DNA of 64,000 nt, taken from the IMG/VR virus record IMGVR_UViG_3300022821_000012, positions 1-64,000 of that record; one strand, 5' to 3'. The notes beneath the pieces are model-generated. The model was given only the letters and a program-made list of their open reading frames with translations, did no database searches and was not told the origin of the DNA. A program made the translations under genes and the position numbers. Of the stretch, positions 8,178 through 15,685 are shown in pieces (position 1 is the first letter of the stretch; every line of letters begins with the position of its first letter). This stretch comes from a virus.

Positions 8178-8791
8178 CGTCTACCCCTATCTAAAATCTT
8201 AAATCCATTTACAGCAAGCCCTGCGGACATACGCATTTCGTATTGTTCTTTCGTCAAATCCTTATACGGTGTTCGCTTAATATTACTGTTTGTTAACATA
8301 CTTTCTAACGCAAGTGTTTCTTCTTCTTCTTGTGTGTGTATTTCACGATATTTTTGTGGACTCATCGGAACAATGCGTTTCAAGTTATTAACTGTTAACT
8401 CCCATTCTGGAACATTACGCTTACGTGATGCGCCATAACGAAATTTCCATTTATCCACGTTACTGATATTTTTTAATTCTTTAAGGATAAGCATAAGTTG
8501 CTCTGGGAATGTAAGTCTGCGTTCAAACTCTACAAATACCAAATACCAACCATCTTGGAACTCGGCTTTACCAGCTTCTGCATCCAATACGATGTCATAT
8601 CCTTTTTCAAGAAAGCTTTCTAGATCAGCTGCTGCTGCTCGATATTTTACCTTGAAGCTAACTACAATAATCTGATCATCATCGCCCATTTTGGCTTGAA
8701 ACTCATCAATGTGAATTTCATCATGGATAAGATCACGTAGCTCCTGTTCTTTTAACCCTTCGTTAAGTGGTTTATTGATAAAACTATACAT
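8174..8791 (-). CDS. unknown phage protein
   Basis: The 205-residue protein has no signal peptide. Its middle resembles an alpha/beta fold (DDQIIVVSFKVKYRAAAADL, FQDGWYLVFVEFERRLTF), followed by a basic C-terminal half (SRKRNVPEWELTVNNL) ending in DRGRR. It sits between the lysozyme gene and another unknown and shares 4 bp with the former. A structural or virion role is possible, given the late-type promoter upstream of its neighbour, but is not shown. Confidence 0.7.
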   Translation of the reverse strand: MYSFINKPLNEGLKEQELRDLIHDEIHIDEFQAKMGDDDQIIVVSFKVKYRAAAADLESFLEKGYDIVLDAEAGKAEFQDGWYLVFVEFERRLTFPEQLMLILKELKNISNVDKWKFRYGASRKRNVPEWELTVNNLKRIVPMSPQKYREIHTQEEEETLALESMLTNSNIKRTPYKDLTKEQYEMRMSAGLAVNGFKILDRGRR

Positions 8792-9330
8792 TAAAACTCT
8801 AATCCTAATTCTTCGTCGGCTGCATCTTCGATACCGCCTTCTGCTGCACCTTCTTCGTCCAAATCTTCTTCCATAGCCTGATCGATATCTTCCATATTAA
8901 TATTCTGACCTTCAATCTCAATAAATCCTTGACGAATATCGCCAATCAAGTCTTTAGGCATACGAATAGTTACCAACCATATAGGCACACTGCGTTGTTT
9001 TGGTAGTTGTGTACCGGGTTTAAAGTCGTCGGGTGTTTCTACCTTAACTGGTGTTTGTAGCTCTGTTTTTTGGAAATGCACTTTGCAGTTATAATCAAGC
9101 AAACGTCTTGAAGCGGCTGGATCGGGCATTAGTTTGTATGGATACATAAACTGACAAGTAACCCAATACTTCTCAACTTCTGGTCCAGCTACTAGCTCGC
9201 CCTTAATCCAATGCTTGAATGCATATATATCCACACTATCTAGAACACGTTCGAAATCAAGTAATGATGACAGTATACTATCTGTCATATAAAGATTTCG
9301 GGTATTGTCAACTACATTTTTTAAATCCAT
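8791..9330 (-). CDS. unknown phage protein with acidic tail
   Basis: The protein has 179 residues. The first 145 look globular (DSVDIYAFKHWIKGELVAGP, YWVTCQFMYPYKLMPDP). The last 30 are strongly acidic and Ala/Gly-rich (EEDLDEEGAAEGGIEDAADE). No family is recognised. A late-type box (CATAAATA) and a purine-rich ribosome site GAGGGTGA precede the ATG, which suggests late expression together with the downstream gene and lysis cassette. Confidence 0.75.
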   Translation of the reverse strand: MDLKNVVDNTRNLYMTDSILSSLLDFERVLDSVDIYAFKHWIKGELVAGPEVEKYWVTCQFMYPYKLMPDPAASRRLLDYNCKVHFQKTELQTPVKVETPDDFKPGTQLPKQRSVPIWLVTIRMPKDLIGDIRQGFIEIEGQNINMEDIDQAMEEDLDEEGAAEGGIEDAADEELGLEF

Positions 9331-9353
9331 TTGGTGATCACCCTCGTTTTAAG

Positions 9354-9361
9354 TATTTATG
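9354..9361 (-). promoter_or_regulatory. late-type promoter box CATAAATA
   Basis: The minus-strand CATAAATAC lies about 24 nt upstream of the ATG at 9330, leaving room for a normal leader with GAGGGTGA. It matches the recurrent (T/G/C)ATAAATAC element of this window. Confidence 0.6.
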
Positions 9362-9365
9362 CTTT

Positions 9366-9482
9366 TCAATACTTTCTTTCGGGAAAATAATCTTCCATTT
9401 CACCTTCACGATAAAGATCAAGTGTGATACAATGAAGTCCACCATCCCAAAAATATCGGTGTCTAATCCCCCAATCGGTGAG
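9366..9482 (-). pseudogene. C-terminal remnant of an amidinotransferase
   Basis: A 38-codon open stretch without a start codon encodes a peptide containing RHRYFWDGGLHCITLDLYRE. This matches the end of glycine amidinotransferase-like enzymes, including the catalytic Cys, and resembles the end of the complete enzyme at 50669-51688 (GGGIHCCTLDLHRS). A stop codon precedes it and the rest of the gene is gone. It marks deletion of a gene between the transporter and the 9330 gene. Confidence 0.75.
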
Positions 9483-9495
9483 CTAACGTGTATCA

Positions 9496-10536
9496 TTAAT
9501 CAACAAGTTCTTTCTTATACACACTACTTAAACCAAGCACTTCACTATTAAATCTAACCAATGCCCGCAACGATGATTCTGTTACAAAGCTCATAATACG
9601 GTCACGATGTGCATTTCCCACTTCGCCAATCTTCCATTCGTATACACCAACTTTAGATTGGATAATCTTTACTGATTCTGGATCATTAGCCATTTCTGTC
9701 AATGCCTGACGCAATCTTTCAGTATTAGGATTGCCCTTACGCACCCACAATGCCTTCTGTAAACCATCACGGAAGCTTGTAACTAGATTATATGCTGCAT
9801 AAAAATCACTTGATTGTGTATCTAACGATAATGCAGTTATTTTGGTATTGCCAGTGTTTGGATCGGTAGTGTGTTTACCCGATTCAGTATCTAATACACC
9901 GTGGTCAAACCAATATGATGCTTCACCCGATTCAATCATCGGATTAACGTGCTTCTTGAATGCTGCTGGATTTTCACGAGTTGCGGTTAGTTCGCCTCTG
10001 CGGAATGCTAGTCTGCGTTCGCCGCCACTCATTCCTTTAACCCATACCACATTGTCACTGAAACACTTAGCATAATATGCATATGTTTGTGCTTTGCCAT
10101 CATCGCATAACAAAATAGACATAGCCAATGCTTCTGGAACCATACCAGAACCTGCGGCGAATCTAATCTTGCCAGATGCATCCGCTCTCTTGGCTACTAA
10201 AATATTCAAGTTCATTGAACCAATGCTATCATAATCAGCATAGTTATAATCTACTTCTTCTTGTAGAAAACTAACAGCATTACCGCCGTGTGAAATCATC
10301 ACCATATTATCATCGTGCTGCAACTCATTATGAAACTTATTAAAGCCGGGAATGTCTCTTGCACCGGGAATGTGGCGAATAACAATCTTTTCGCCAAGTT
10401 TCTTTTCAAGTTCAGTAGCAACAATCTGTGCCCAAACACTTGTTCCGCCACCGGGTTTCTGTGGCACAACGAATGTGATATCGGCGGATACTGGTGTAGC
10501 CAACACCAAAAATAAGGCTACTAAAAATTTACGCAT
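9496..10536 (-). CDS. tctC: TctC/Bug-family periplasmic substrate-binding protein
   Basis: Started at the ATG at 10536, the protein has 346 residues with a Sec signal peptide MRKFLVALFLVLATPVSA. The mature N-terminus ITFVVPQKPGGGTSVWAQIV is the TctC/Bug nucleus, where P-GGG contacts the carboxylate, and IVIRHIPGARDIPGFNKF follows. It would bind a carboxylate-type solute in the periplasm for the TctA permease encoded immediately upstream, whose end it overlaps by 8 bp. The ligand cannot be predicted. The length is slightly above the usual 320. Confidence 0.87.
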   Translation of the reverse strand: MRKFLVALFLVLATPVSADITFVVPQKPGGGTSVWAQIVATELEKKLGEKIVIRHIPGARDIPGFNKFHNELQHDDNMVMISHGGNAVSFLQEEVDYNYADYDSIGSMNLNILVAKRADASGKIRFAAGSGMVPEALAMSILLCDDGKAQTYAYYAKCFSDNVVWVKGMSGGERRLAFRRGELTATRENPAAFKKHVNPMIESGEASYWFDHGVLDTESGKHTTDPNTGNTKITALSLDTQSSDFYAAYNLVTSFRDGLQKALWVRKGNPNTERLRQALTEMANDPESVKIIQSKVGVYEWKIGEVGNAHRDRIMSFVTESSLRALVRFNSEVLGLSSVYKKELVD

Positions 10537-11953
10537 ATTTGATTTTTCCTTTCTTGAAACTAAATGCGAACACCGCAATGATTATAACCATTAAAATCAA
10601 GAACAGCGGTCTTTCTATGAGGGTAGTGAAATCGTATAGGGTTGTAAGTTGTATCGATAATGCTTCTACTTTGCTTGCTAGAATAAATGCAACCAACAAC
10701 GCCGGTCGTGAATATTTATATCTTTTCATACCCACTCCAAAAAAACTAAAGAATGCCAACACCGCAAAATCTTCCCATCCACCCGTGTATTGCATACACG
10801 CCCATACTATCATTACCAATAACAACGGAAAATAGTATATGTATGGAATACTCGTGATTTTGCATACGGTATTAACGAATATTAATGAAATGATACCAAC
10901 GATTAGGGTGGCGGCAAGAAAACCGATACTCATACTTTGAAAAAACTGTGTGTCATTCATAAGGTCAGGTGAACCCAACTCTATGCCAAGATACGCAAAC
11001 AATCCCATTAGAACCGCTGCGAATGGTGCACCGGGAATACCGAACAATACAGTCGGAATCATACTGGTAGCTTTTTGTGCATTATTAGAGCCTTCAGGTC
11101 CAATCACGCCTTTGATGTTGCCGTTACCAAACTCTTCATTTGGGTTACTTGCAACAGCCTGTGAATACGATAACCAATCACTGACCGATCCGCCAAGACC
11201 CGGCAATAATCCAACAAGCGCACCTATAAATCCACCACGCATCGATAACCATTTGTTATCCCATACTGCCTTCATTCCTTCAATAGTTTCACGTTTTGCA
11301 ACCGTTGTGGTGGCACGGCGTTTCTTAAAACCTTCAAGCAACTCGGGAACCGCAAATAATCCTGCCACCACTGGAATCAACTGGATACCATCTTGTAAAT
11401 AGAACCATCCCATTGTGAAACGGGGGTCATTGGTAGCTGGGTCAACCCCTACTAATCCAAGGAAGATACCAGCACCAATGGCGATTATACTCAATAGTGG
11501 CTTGTCTGTTGAAAGAAACCCCACTGTCGCCAATGCCAATACAGTGAACGCCCATAGTTCTGGTATACCAAAGATTAATATGACTTGACTGTATATAGGA
11601 AGTAACAGGAACACGATAGAACCCCAAAATAATCCGTTGACCGTAGATGTGGTGACGGCGGCAGAAATGGCATAACTTGCCCGACCCTGTTGTGCTAATG
11701 GAAATCCGTCAACCATCGTGGCTGCTGAACTATTGGCACCGGGAATACCCAATAAGATACTGGTGAAACTATCGGCGGTTGTTGAGGCCGCTACCACCGC
11801 CATTAAGAATACCACGCCCGCATATGGGTCAGCCAATAAGAACGGCATTACTGCATACAATGCAACCAATCCTGTGGTCGCACCCGCTGCTGGAACGATA
11901 CCAACTATAAATCCATAAAGAATACCCGCTATTAATGCTGCTGCTATAATCAC
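10529..11953 (-). CDS. tctA: TctA-family tripartite tricarboxylate transporter permease
   Basis: This 474-residue, highly hydrophobic protein has about ten to twelve transmembrane segments. TctA hallmarks are the repeated glycine/proline loops GIVPAAGATTGLVALYAVMP and LVGLLPGLGGSVSDWLSYSQ, plus LLGIPGANSSAATMVDGFPL. It would move a carboxylate across the inner membrane with the TctC-like protein next door. The small TctB subunit gene is not found between or beside them, so either the host supplies it or the phage system works without it. The length is close to normal (about 500). Confidence 0.93.
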   Translation of the reverse strand: MIIAAALIAGILYGFIVGIVPAAGATTGLVALYAVMPFLLADPYAGVVFLMAVVAASTTADSFTSILLGIPGANSSAATMVDGFPLAQQGRASYAISAAVTTSTVNGLFWGSIVFLLLPIYSQVILIFGIPELWAFTVLALATVGFLSTDKPLLSIIAIGAGIFLGLVGVDPATNDPRFTMGWFYLQDGIQLIPVVAGLFAVPELLEGFKKRRATTTVAKRETIEGMKAVWDNKWLSMRGGFIGALVGLLPGLGGSVSDWLSYSQAVASNPNEEFGNGNIKGVIGPEGSNNAQKATSMIPTVLFGIPGAPFAAVLMGLFAYLGIELGSPDLMNDTQFFQSMSIGFLAATLIVGIISLIFVNTVCKITSIPYIYYFPLLLVMIVWACMQYTGGWEDFAVLAFFSFFGVGMKRYKYSRPALLVAFILASKVEALSIQLTTLYDFTTLIERPLFLILMVIIIAVFAFSFKKGKIKYA

Positions 11954-12489
11954 GGCTTATACACTGCCACCCATACATCATCGGTTTTTGGAGATTGTTG
12001 ATGCCACGCTAGATTATGTAATGCCGCAAAATCCAGCATAAGTTGATTCTGTTCTTCGATACGTGCATACATAAGTTTGTCGTTAACGTACCAATCGTAG
12101 TTCGGATATGTAATATTCCATCCACCCGCTTGTTTCCACCAATCAAAACATTGTTCTGAATCTCGCCACACAAAGACAATCCAATCATCGGGGAATACTC
12201 GCTGAATCTCTGGTAGTTTATATACCCATTCGTGTGACTTCAATAATGGAATACCTTCGTCCGAATACGGCTTCTTTAAAATCCAATCATCTACAAGGGC
12301 TGGAAACTCCATACCTGTGCCGAAATATGCACCTATATGACCACTGAACTTGCCGTGGCTGTATTGCCTATATGGCGTTCTGTCCGATGTATCAAATCCG
12401 TGATTCTGCTCGAACTTCTGGGCAACACCGCTCCACTTGCTTCCCGGCGCACCTGTATAGAAGATTTTTTCTGGTAATAATGAAATCAT
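11950..12489 (-). CDS. sulfotransferase-like protein
   Basis: Started at the ATG at 12489, the protein has 179 residues. The N-terminal IFYTGAPGSKWSGVAQ resembles the PAPS-binding P-loop-like strand-loop of sulfotransferases. DDWIVFVWRDSEQCFDWWKQ resembles the second PAPS-contact region with an Arg-Asp-Ser, also seen in such enzymes. The fold assignment is tentative. The gene is divergent from a methyltransferase-like gene across a shared palindromic late-type promoter, which suggests joint late expression. Confidence 0.6.
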   Translation of the reverse strand: MISLLPEKIFYTGAPGSKWSGVAQKFEQNHGFDTSDRTPYRQYSHGKFSGHIGAYFGTGMEFPALVDDWILKKPYSDEGIPLLKSHEWVYKLPEIQRVFPDDWIVFVWRDSEQCFDWWKQAGGWNITYPNYDWYVNDKLMYARIEEQNQLMLDFAALHNLAWHQQSPKTDDVWVAVYKP

Positions 12490-12502
12490 ATAAATATTTA
12501 TA
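12489..12502. promoter_or_regulatory. palindromic bidirectional late-type promoter
   Basis: The sequence TATAAATATTTATA contains TATAAATA on both strands (plus 12489-12496, minus 12495-12502). Each copy ends 5-6 nt before the ATG of the gene it faces (12502 plus, 12489 minus). The symmetric arrangement implies two divergent, nearly leaderless late messages. Confidence 0.75.
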
Positions 12503-13017
12503 TGCATACATTACTTAAAAAATATTTTTCAACAACGTGGTTACAGCGTGATAGGACATTGGATCAATATGAGCATTCAGGTTGGGCATTGCTTGACAAG
12601 ATTGGACACGAACGTGTATTGGATGTTGGCTGCGGCACCAACCCATTTAAAGGAAAACTAGATGTGTATGGCATAGATATCACGGATGTGGGTGCTGATG
12701 AAGTGGTGGCTATTGAAGATTTCAAGCCAAAAGAATATTTCGATGTGGCTTTTTGTCTCGGCAGCATAAACTTCGGTACATATTCCGATATTCGAAATCA
12801 GATAAAATGTGTAGACGACGCATTATGTAGTACCTCCGCCCGAATCTTCTGGCGTTGCAATCCCGGACAACACGATCACGGAAACGATGATTTCAAAGGC
12901 ATACAAGTGTTTGAATGGAGTGAAGATTTATTGCGTCATTTTGCGGCATTATTTGGGTATGACGTTGTTGATTTTCAGCAAGACGGAAAAAGATTGTATT
13001 GTGAATGGAAAAGATAG
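12502..13017 (+). CDS. SAM-dependent methyltransferase-like protein
   Basis: The 171-residue protein has the class I methyltransferase core: motif I VLDVGCGTNPFKG near residue 40, the acidic strand end DVYGIDIT, and later YFDVAFCLGSINFGT at the motif IV position. The substrate is unknown; small proteins of this type often act on small molecules or sugars. The start chosen is the ATG directly after the late-type box. It is one of the few plus-strand genes and is divergent from the sulfotransferase-like gene. Confidence 0.8.
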   Translation: MHTLLKKYFSTTWLQRDRTLDQYEHSGWALLDKIGHERVLDVGCGTNPFKGKLDVYGIDITDVGADEVVAIEDFKPKEYFDVAFCLGSINFGTYSDIRNQIKCVDDALCSTSARIFWRCNPGQHDHGNDDFKGIQVFEWSEDLLRHFAALFGYDVVDFQQDGKRLYCEWKR

Positions 13018-13086
13018 CCCTTTTATCTTTTATATAAATTTATAATATACCTACTTCTAAAACATTTTTTTAAAGTAAATAATATT

Positions 13087-13145
13087 GTGAGCCAAGGTAA
13101 ACGAGGTTTCGCAATAAAAGCACATAGTGTTTACCTTCTGGGTCA
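13087..13145 (+). promoter_or_regulatory. stem-loop in the phoH 5' leader
   Basis: A perfect 9-bp inverted repeat (AAGGTAAAC at 13094-13102, GTTTACCTT at 13129-13137) is extended outward by GTGA.CC pairing with GG.TCAC. The whole element is about 59 nt and lies 27 nt upstream of the phoH start. There is no run of T, so it is not a terminator, and it is too short for a tRNA. It may control translation or stability of phoH mRNA. Confidence 0.5.
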
Positions 13146-13171
13146 CCATATAACAATGGAGAAGAAAACAT

Positions 13172-13888
13172 ATGTCAAGAAGAAAACGCGCACAAAAAGC
13201 ACCAAAAGACAACACCATTCAATTCAATGAATTCGTTCAAAAGAAACAATCCGTTCAAATGATTCCACGTTCACTGAATCAAGAAGAATACATTGACAAT
13301 CTTCTAAATGAAGATAAATTGATTGTGTTCGCTACTGGACCAGCTGGAACAGGTAAAACCCTGTTGGCTGTGATGGCGGCGATTAAAGCGTTCAAAGAAG
13401 GAAAAGTAGAAAAGATCGTTGTGACACGACCAGCAGTTGGCGTTGACGACGAAAAACATGGCTTCTTGCCGGGTGACCTAAATGCAAAGATGGCACCTTG
13501 GACACGACCTATTTTTGATGTATTGGAAGAATATTACTCTGCCAAAAGCATTGAAACATACGTTAATGAAAATGTCATTGAGATTTCACCATTGGCTATG
13601 ATGCGAGGACGAACATTTCGAAATTCATACATCATCGCTGACGAAGTTCAAAATACCACTGAAAACCAGATGAAAATGCTACTAACACGCATTGGAGAAA
13701 ACAGTAAACTTGTCCTAACGGGCGACTTGGCACAAACCGATATTATTAGAAAAAACGGCTTGGTTGAGTTTATTGGACTTATGCAACAGCGTTCGTCTGA
13801 TGTTATTTCACATTCATCGTTTGATAAAACAGACGTACAACGAAGTGAAGCAGTACGAGAAGTATTGCGGATTTATAACGACGATTGA
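13172..13888 (+). CDS. phoH: PhoH-like P-loop ATPase
   Basis: The protein has 238 residues. Walker A is FATGPAGTGKTLLAVMAA near residue 58. It is followed by the PhoH signature VVTRPAVGVDDEKHGFLPGD, the second motif LAMMRGRTFRNSYIIADEVQ (Walker B), then LTGDLAQTD. PhoH-like proteins are among the commonest phage metabolic genes; the role is probably RNA- or nucleotide-related and is not settled. A leader of about 150 nt with a stem-loop precedes it, and a strong terminator follows. Confidence 0.95.
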   Translation: MSRRKRAQKAPKDNTIQFNEFVQKKQSVQMIPRSLNQEEYIDNLLNEDKLIVFATGPAGTGKTLLAVMAAIKAFKEGKVEKIVVTRPAVGVDDEKHGFLPGDLNAKMAPWTRPIFDVLEEYYSAKSIETYVNENVIEISPLAMMRGRTFRNSYIIADEVQNTTENQMKMLLTRIGENSKLVLTGDLAQTDIIRKNGLVEFIGLMQQRSSDVISHSSFDKTDVQRSEAVREVLRIYNDD

Positions 13889-13898
13889 TTCCGATAGC

Positions 13899-13930
13899 AA
13901 AAACCCCGGTCATAACAAACCGGGGTTTTT
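13899..13930. terminator. strong bidirectional Rho-independent terminator
   Basis: AAAAACCCCGG (13899-13909) pairs perfectly with CCGGGGTTTTT (13920-13930) around a 10-nt loop. It ends phoH on the plus strand, and the A-run allows use by minus-strand transcription as well. About 130 bp without a supported gene follow it. Confidence 0.93.
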
Positions 13931-14057
13931 CACGATTGATAACTTTCCCACCATACAAACAACGCCCGACCTTACTTGTGGATTTTGACCTATAGCAAGT
14001 TATCTTTTATGTGACTTCGTGTAAACCATTTTCTAAAAGGGTAAGGTTCGGGTATTC

Positions 14058-14387
14058 TTAATCTAGTCGTGAATCAGCATAAACATCAAGTCCCGTTAGT
14101 TCGCCAAACTTAGCAGCGTATGCTTTTGCGCCAACTTCTTTGATGTCAACATTTTGGACATTAAGTCCGCCGGGATTCCATAGATCATACCGCTTGGGAT
14201 ACACGCTTTTGCGAAAACCCATCTTAACCAGTGCTGCGGCAGTCTTACGGTTGCGACCATCAAGTTTGACTGATACCCAAGCAAAACCACAATAAAAGGC
14301 ATCGCCCGTTTTGTCATAAACTTCTTTGGACGCTTTGGCGGCTTCGAACTTGGCTGCGTAATGTGCATCAACGAGTGCTTTAGTCAT
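14058..14387 (-). CDS. unknown phage protein
   Basis: The protein has 109 residues from the ATG at 14387 (MTKALVDAHYAAKF), which has an upstream AGGAG-like purine stretch GGAGAT. It is alanine- and lysine-rich and probably alpha/beta, with KLDGRNRKTAAALVKMGFRK in the middle. No domain is recognised. It follows the 14410 gene in the same promoter-driven unit. Confidence 0.7.
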   Translation of the reverse strand: MTKALVDAHYAAKFEAAKASKEVYDKTGDAFYCGFAWVSVKLDGRNRKTAAALVKMGFRKSVYPKRYDLWNPGGLNVQNVDIKEVGAKAYAAKFGELTGLDVYADSRLD

Positions 14388-14409
14388 TTTAATATCTCCG
14401 TTTATTGGG

Positions 14410-14829
14410 TTAAGCAATCAAGCCGTTCACGACTTGATCAACAGTAAACTTGTAACGACCGCCTTGTTGACCGACGCCTGAGAATGGATACTTGTAGCGG
14501 GATTTCTTAACACCGACTAGTGTAAAGATACGACCACCGATTTCAAACTGTCGGCCACGAAGCGATGCTGGCAGAACGTTCGTAAAAGCAGTTTCACGAA
14601 TCAGTTCGGCTTCATCGGCGTTTTGGGACATTGCTTCCCAAAACTGTTCTTTTTCGTCGGGAACTGCGGTTACACTAGCGTTCATTGTGACACGGAATGC
14701 TTTATCTTCAAAGCGAATGTTGCCAAGGTCAAATGCTACGCCGTGCTTTTCGCCAACTTCAGCAAGTGCTGCCATAACGTCACTGCGAACTGCGTTTAGG
14801 TTACCACGATTAAATGTCTTGATGGTCAT
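14410..14829 (-). CDS. unknown phage protein
   Basis: The protein has 139 residues. The N-terminal half is helical (DVMAALAEVGEKHGVAFDLG). The C-terminal half is beta-rich with an SH3-like look (GRQFEIGGRIFTLVGVKKSRYKY). I do not recognise the family. A near-consensus sigma70 promoter at 14866-14893 is placed for it, so it is likely an early gene. Confidence 0.75.
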   Translation of the reverse strand: MTIKTFNRGNLNAVRSDVMAALAEVGEKHGVAFDLGNIRFEDKAFRVTMNASVTAVPDEKEQFWEAMSQNADEAELIRETAFTNVLPASLRGRQFEIGGRIFTLVGVKKSRYKYPFSGVGQQGGRYKFTVDQVVNGLIA

Positions 14830-14865
14830 TTTTCAATCTCTCCGTTTGAATCAACTTACTTTTGG

Positions 14866-14893
14866 AGTATAGCAGGATTGTCGGCGTTGTCAA
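14866..14893 (-). promoter_or_regulatory. sigma70-like promoter
   Basis: TTGACA and TATACT are separated by 16 bp on the minus strand, leaving a leader of about 30 nt before the ATG at 14829. It is host-type and probably early. Confidence 0.8.
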
Positions 14894-15030
14894 TCATTAT
14901 TTTGATGTTCGGTGTTATCAAACGGTTCGGGCATAAATCCTGCATAGTTACCATTCCTATCAAAGCACGGGGTTCCGCCATACTCTTCTTGATATTCACG
15001 GAAGGTTTCTTTGCTTACGTGTGATGTTCC
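14890..15030 (-). other. in-frame open extension after the nucleotidase stop
   Basis: Directly after the TAA of the nucleotidase gene, the same frame stays open for 46 codons with protein-like composition (VSKETFREYQEEYGGTPCFD) and ends in TGA. It has no ATG, GTG or TTG until late (ATG near the end). It is either a small gene whose start was mutated, a readthrough extension, or chance. The 3' end overlaps a promoter. Confidence 0.4.
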
Positions 15031-15612
15031 TTACTCTGAAATGATTTCGTAGATTTCTGCCCACGTTTCGATTGGGTGAATGTCGTCGTGTGTGAAGTTT
15101 ACACTGTGTCCGTGCTTAACCAAGATAGTTTCTAGACCCAACTCGTGACCGTCTTTTGCATTGCCGATTGAATCTTCAATCCAGAAACGTCCAGTGTCAC
15201 GGTATTTGGTCAAGTGATGAATCTTGTTTGGTATATCACCAACCAATGTCAGCTTACTAATCGCTGAACCATACAGGTCAGTCAGATTCTTCAACCGACG
15301 CTCGTAAATCTCAGGAGTATCTTCAATGGCGGTGATTACGTGGAACACAAAGCCTTCGCTATGCAACTTCGCAACATACTCTTGTGCGTCACGAAATGGT
15401 GCTAGGCGACCAATGTAATCAGAACGATTGAACTCTTCAACGAATGCAGCGCCTTCAACGCTTGTCACGCCGGGAATACGGTATTCAACTTTATAAACAC
15501 CTTCTGACTCTGGCTCAAGTTCACGATCATGAGTTTCTTTCAGCCACTCTTCAAAGCCGCCAACCCAGTCTGCGACAACTCCATCACAGTCGCACAAAAT
15601 CGTTTTGTTCAT
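15031..15612 (-). CDS. HAD-type 5'(3')-deoxyribonucleotidase
   Basis: The protein has 193 residues from the ATG at 15612 (MNKTILCDCDGVVADW). The DxD nucleophile motif CDCDGVVADW, FHVITAIEDTPEIYERR (HAD motif II region), the Lys near DIPNKIHHL and the acidic FWIEDSIGNAKDG (motif IV) fit the NT5C-like HAD family. It would dephosphorylate nucleotides during host DNA turnover. Phage versions are frequent. It is preceded by an imperfect sigma70-type -35 TTGACA. Confidence 0.85.
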   Translation of the reverse strand: MNKTILCDCDGVVADWVGGFEEWLKETHDRELEPESEGVYKVEYRIPGVTSVEGAAFVEEFNRSDYIGRLAPFRDAQEYVAKLHSEGFVFHVITAIEDTPEIYERRLKNLTDLYGSAISKLTLVGDIPNKIHHLTKYRDTGRFWIEDSIGNAKDGHELGLETILVKHGHSVNFTHDDIHPIETWAEIYEIISE

Positions 15613-15685
15613 ATTGTTTTTTTCCTTGTTTCTCATTACTATGTACTACCAAATGCAGCGGTGTTTGTCAAGCTAAAATGACCTA

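Noticed and set aside
9343-9495. 51-codon frame starting MIHVSSPIGGLDTDIF in the gap after tctC
   Set aside because: The adjacent frame holds a clear amidinotransferase C-terminus, so this frame is a shadow.
13087-13145. Possible tRNA, because a 7-bp acceptor-like stem ends in CACCA-like sequence
   Set aside because: Only about 59 nt between the outer stems, with one long inner stem of 9 bp and no anticodon or T-loop; it is a simple hairpin.
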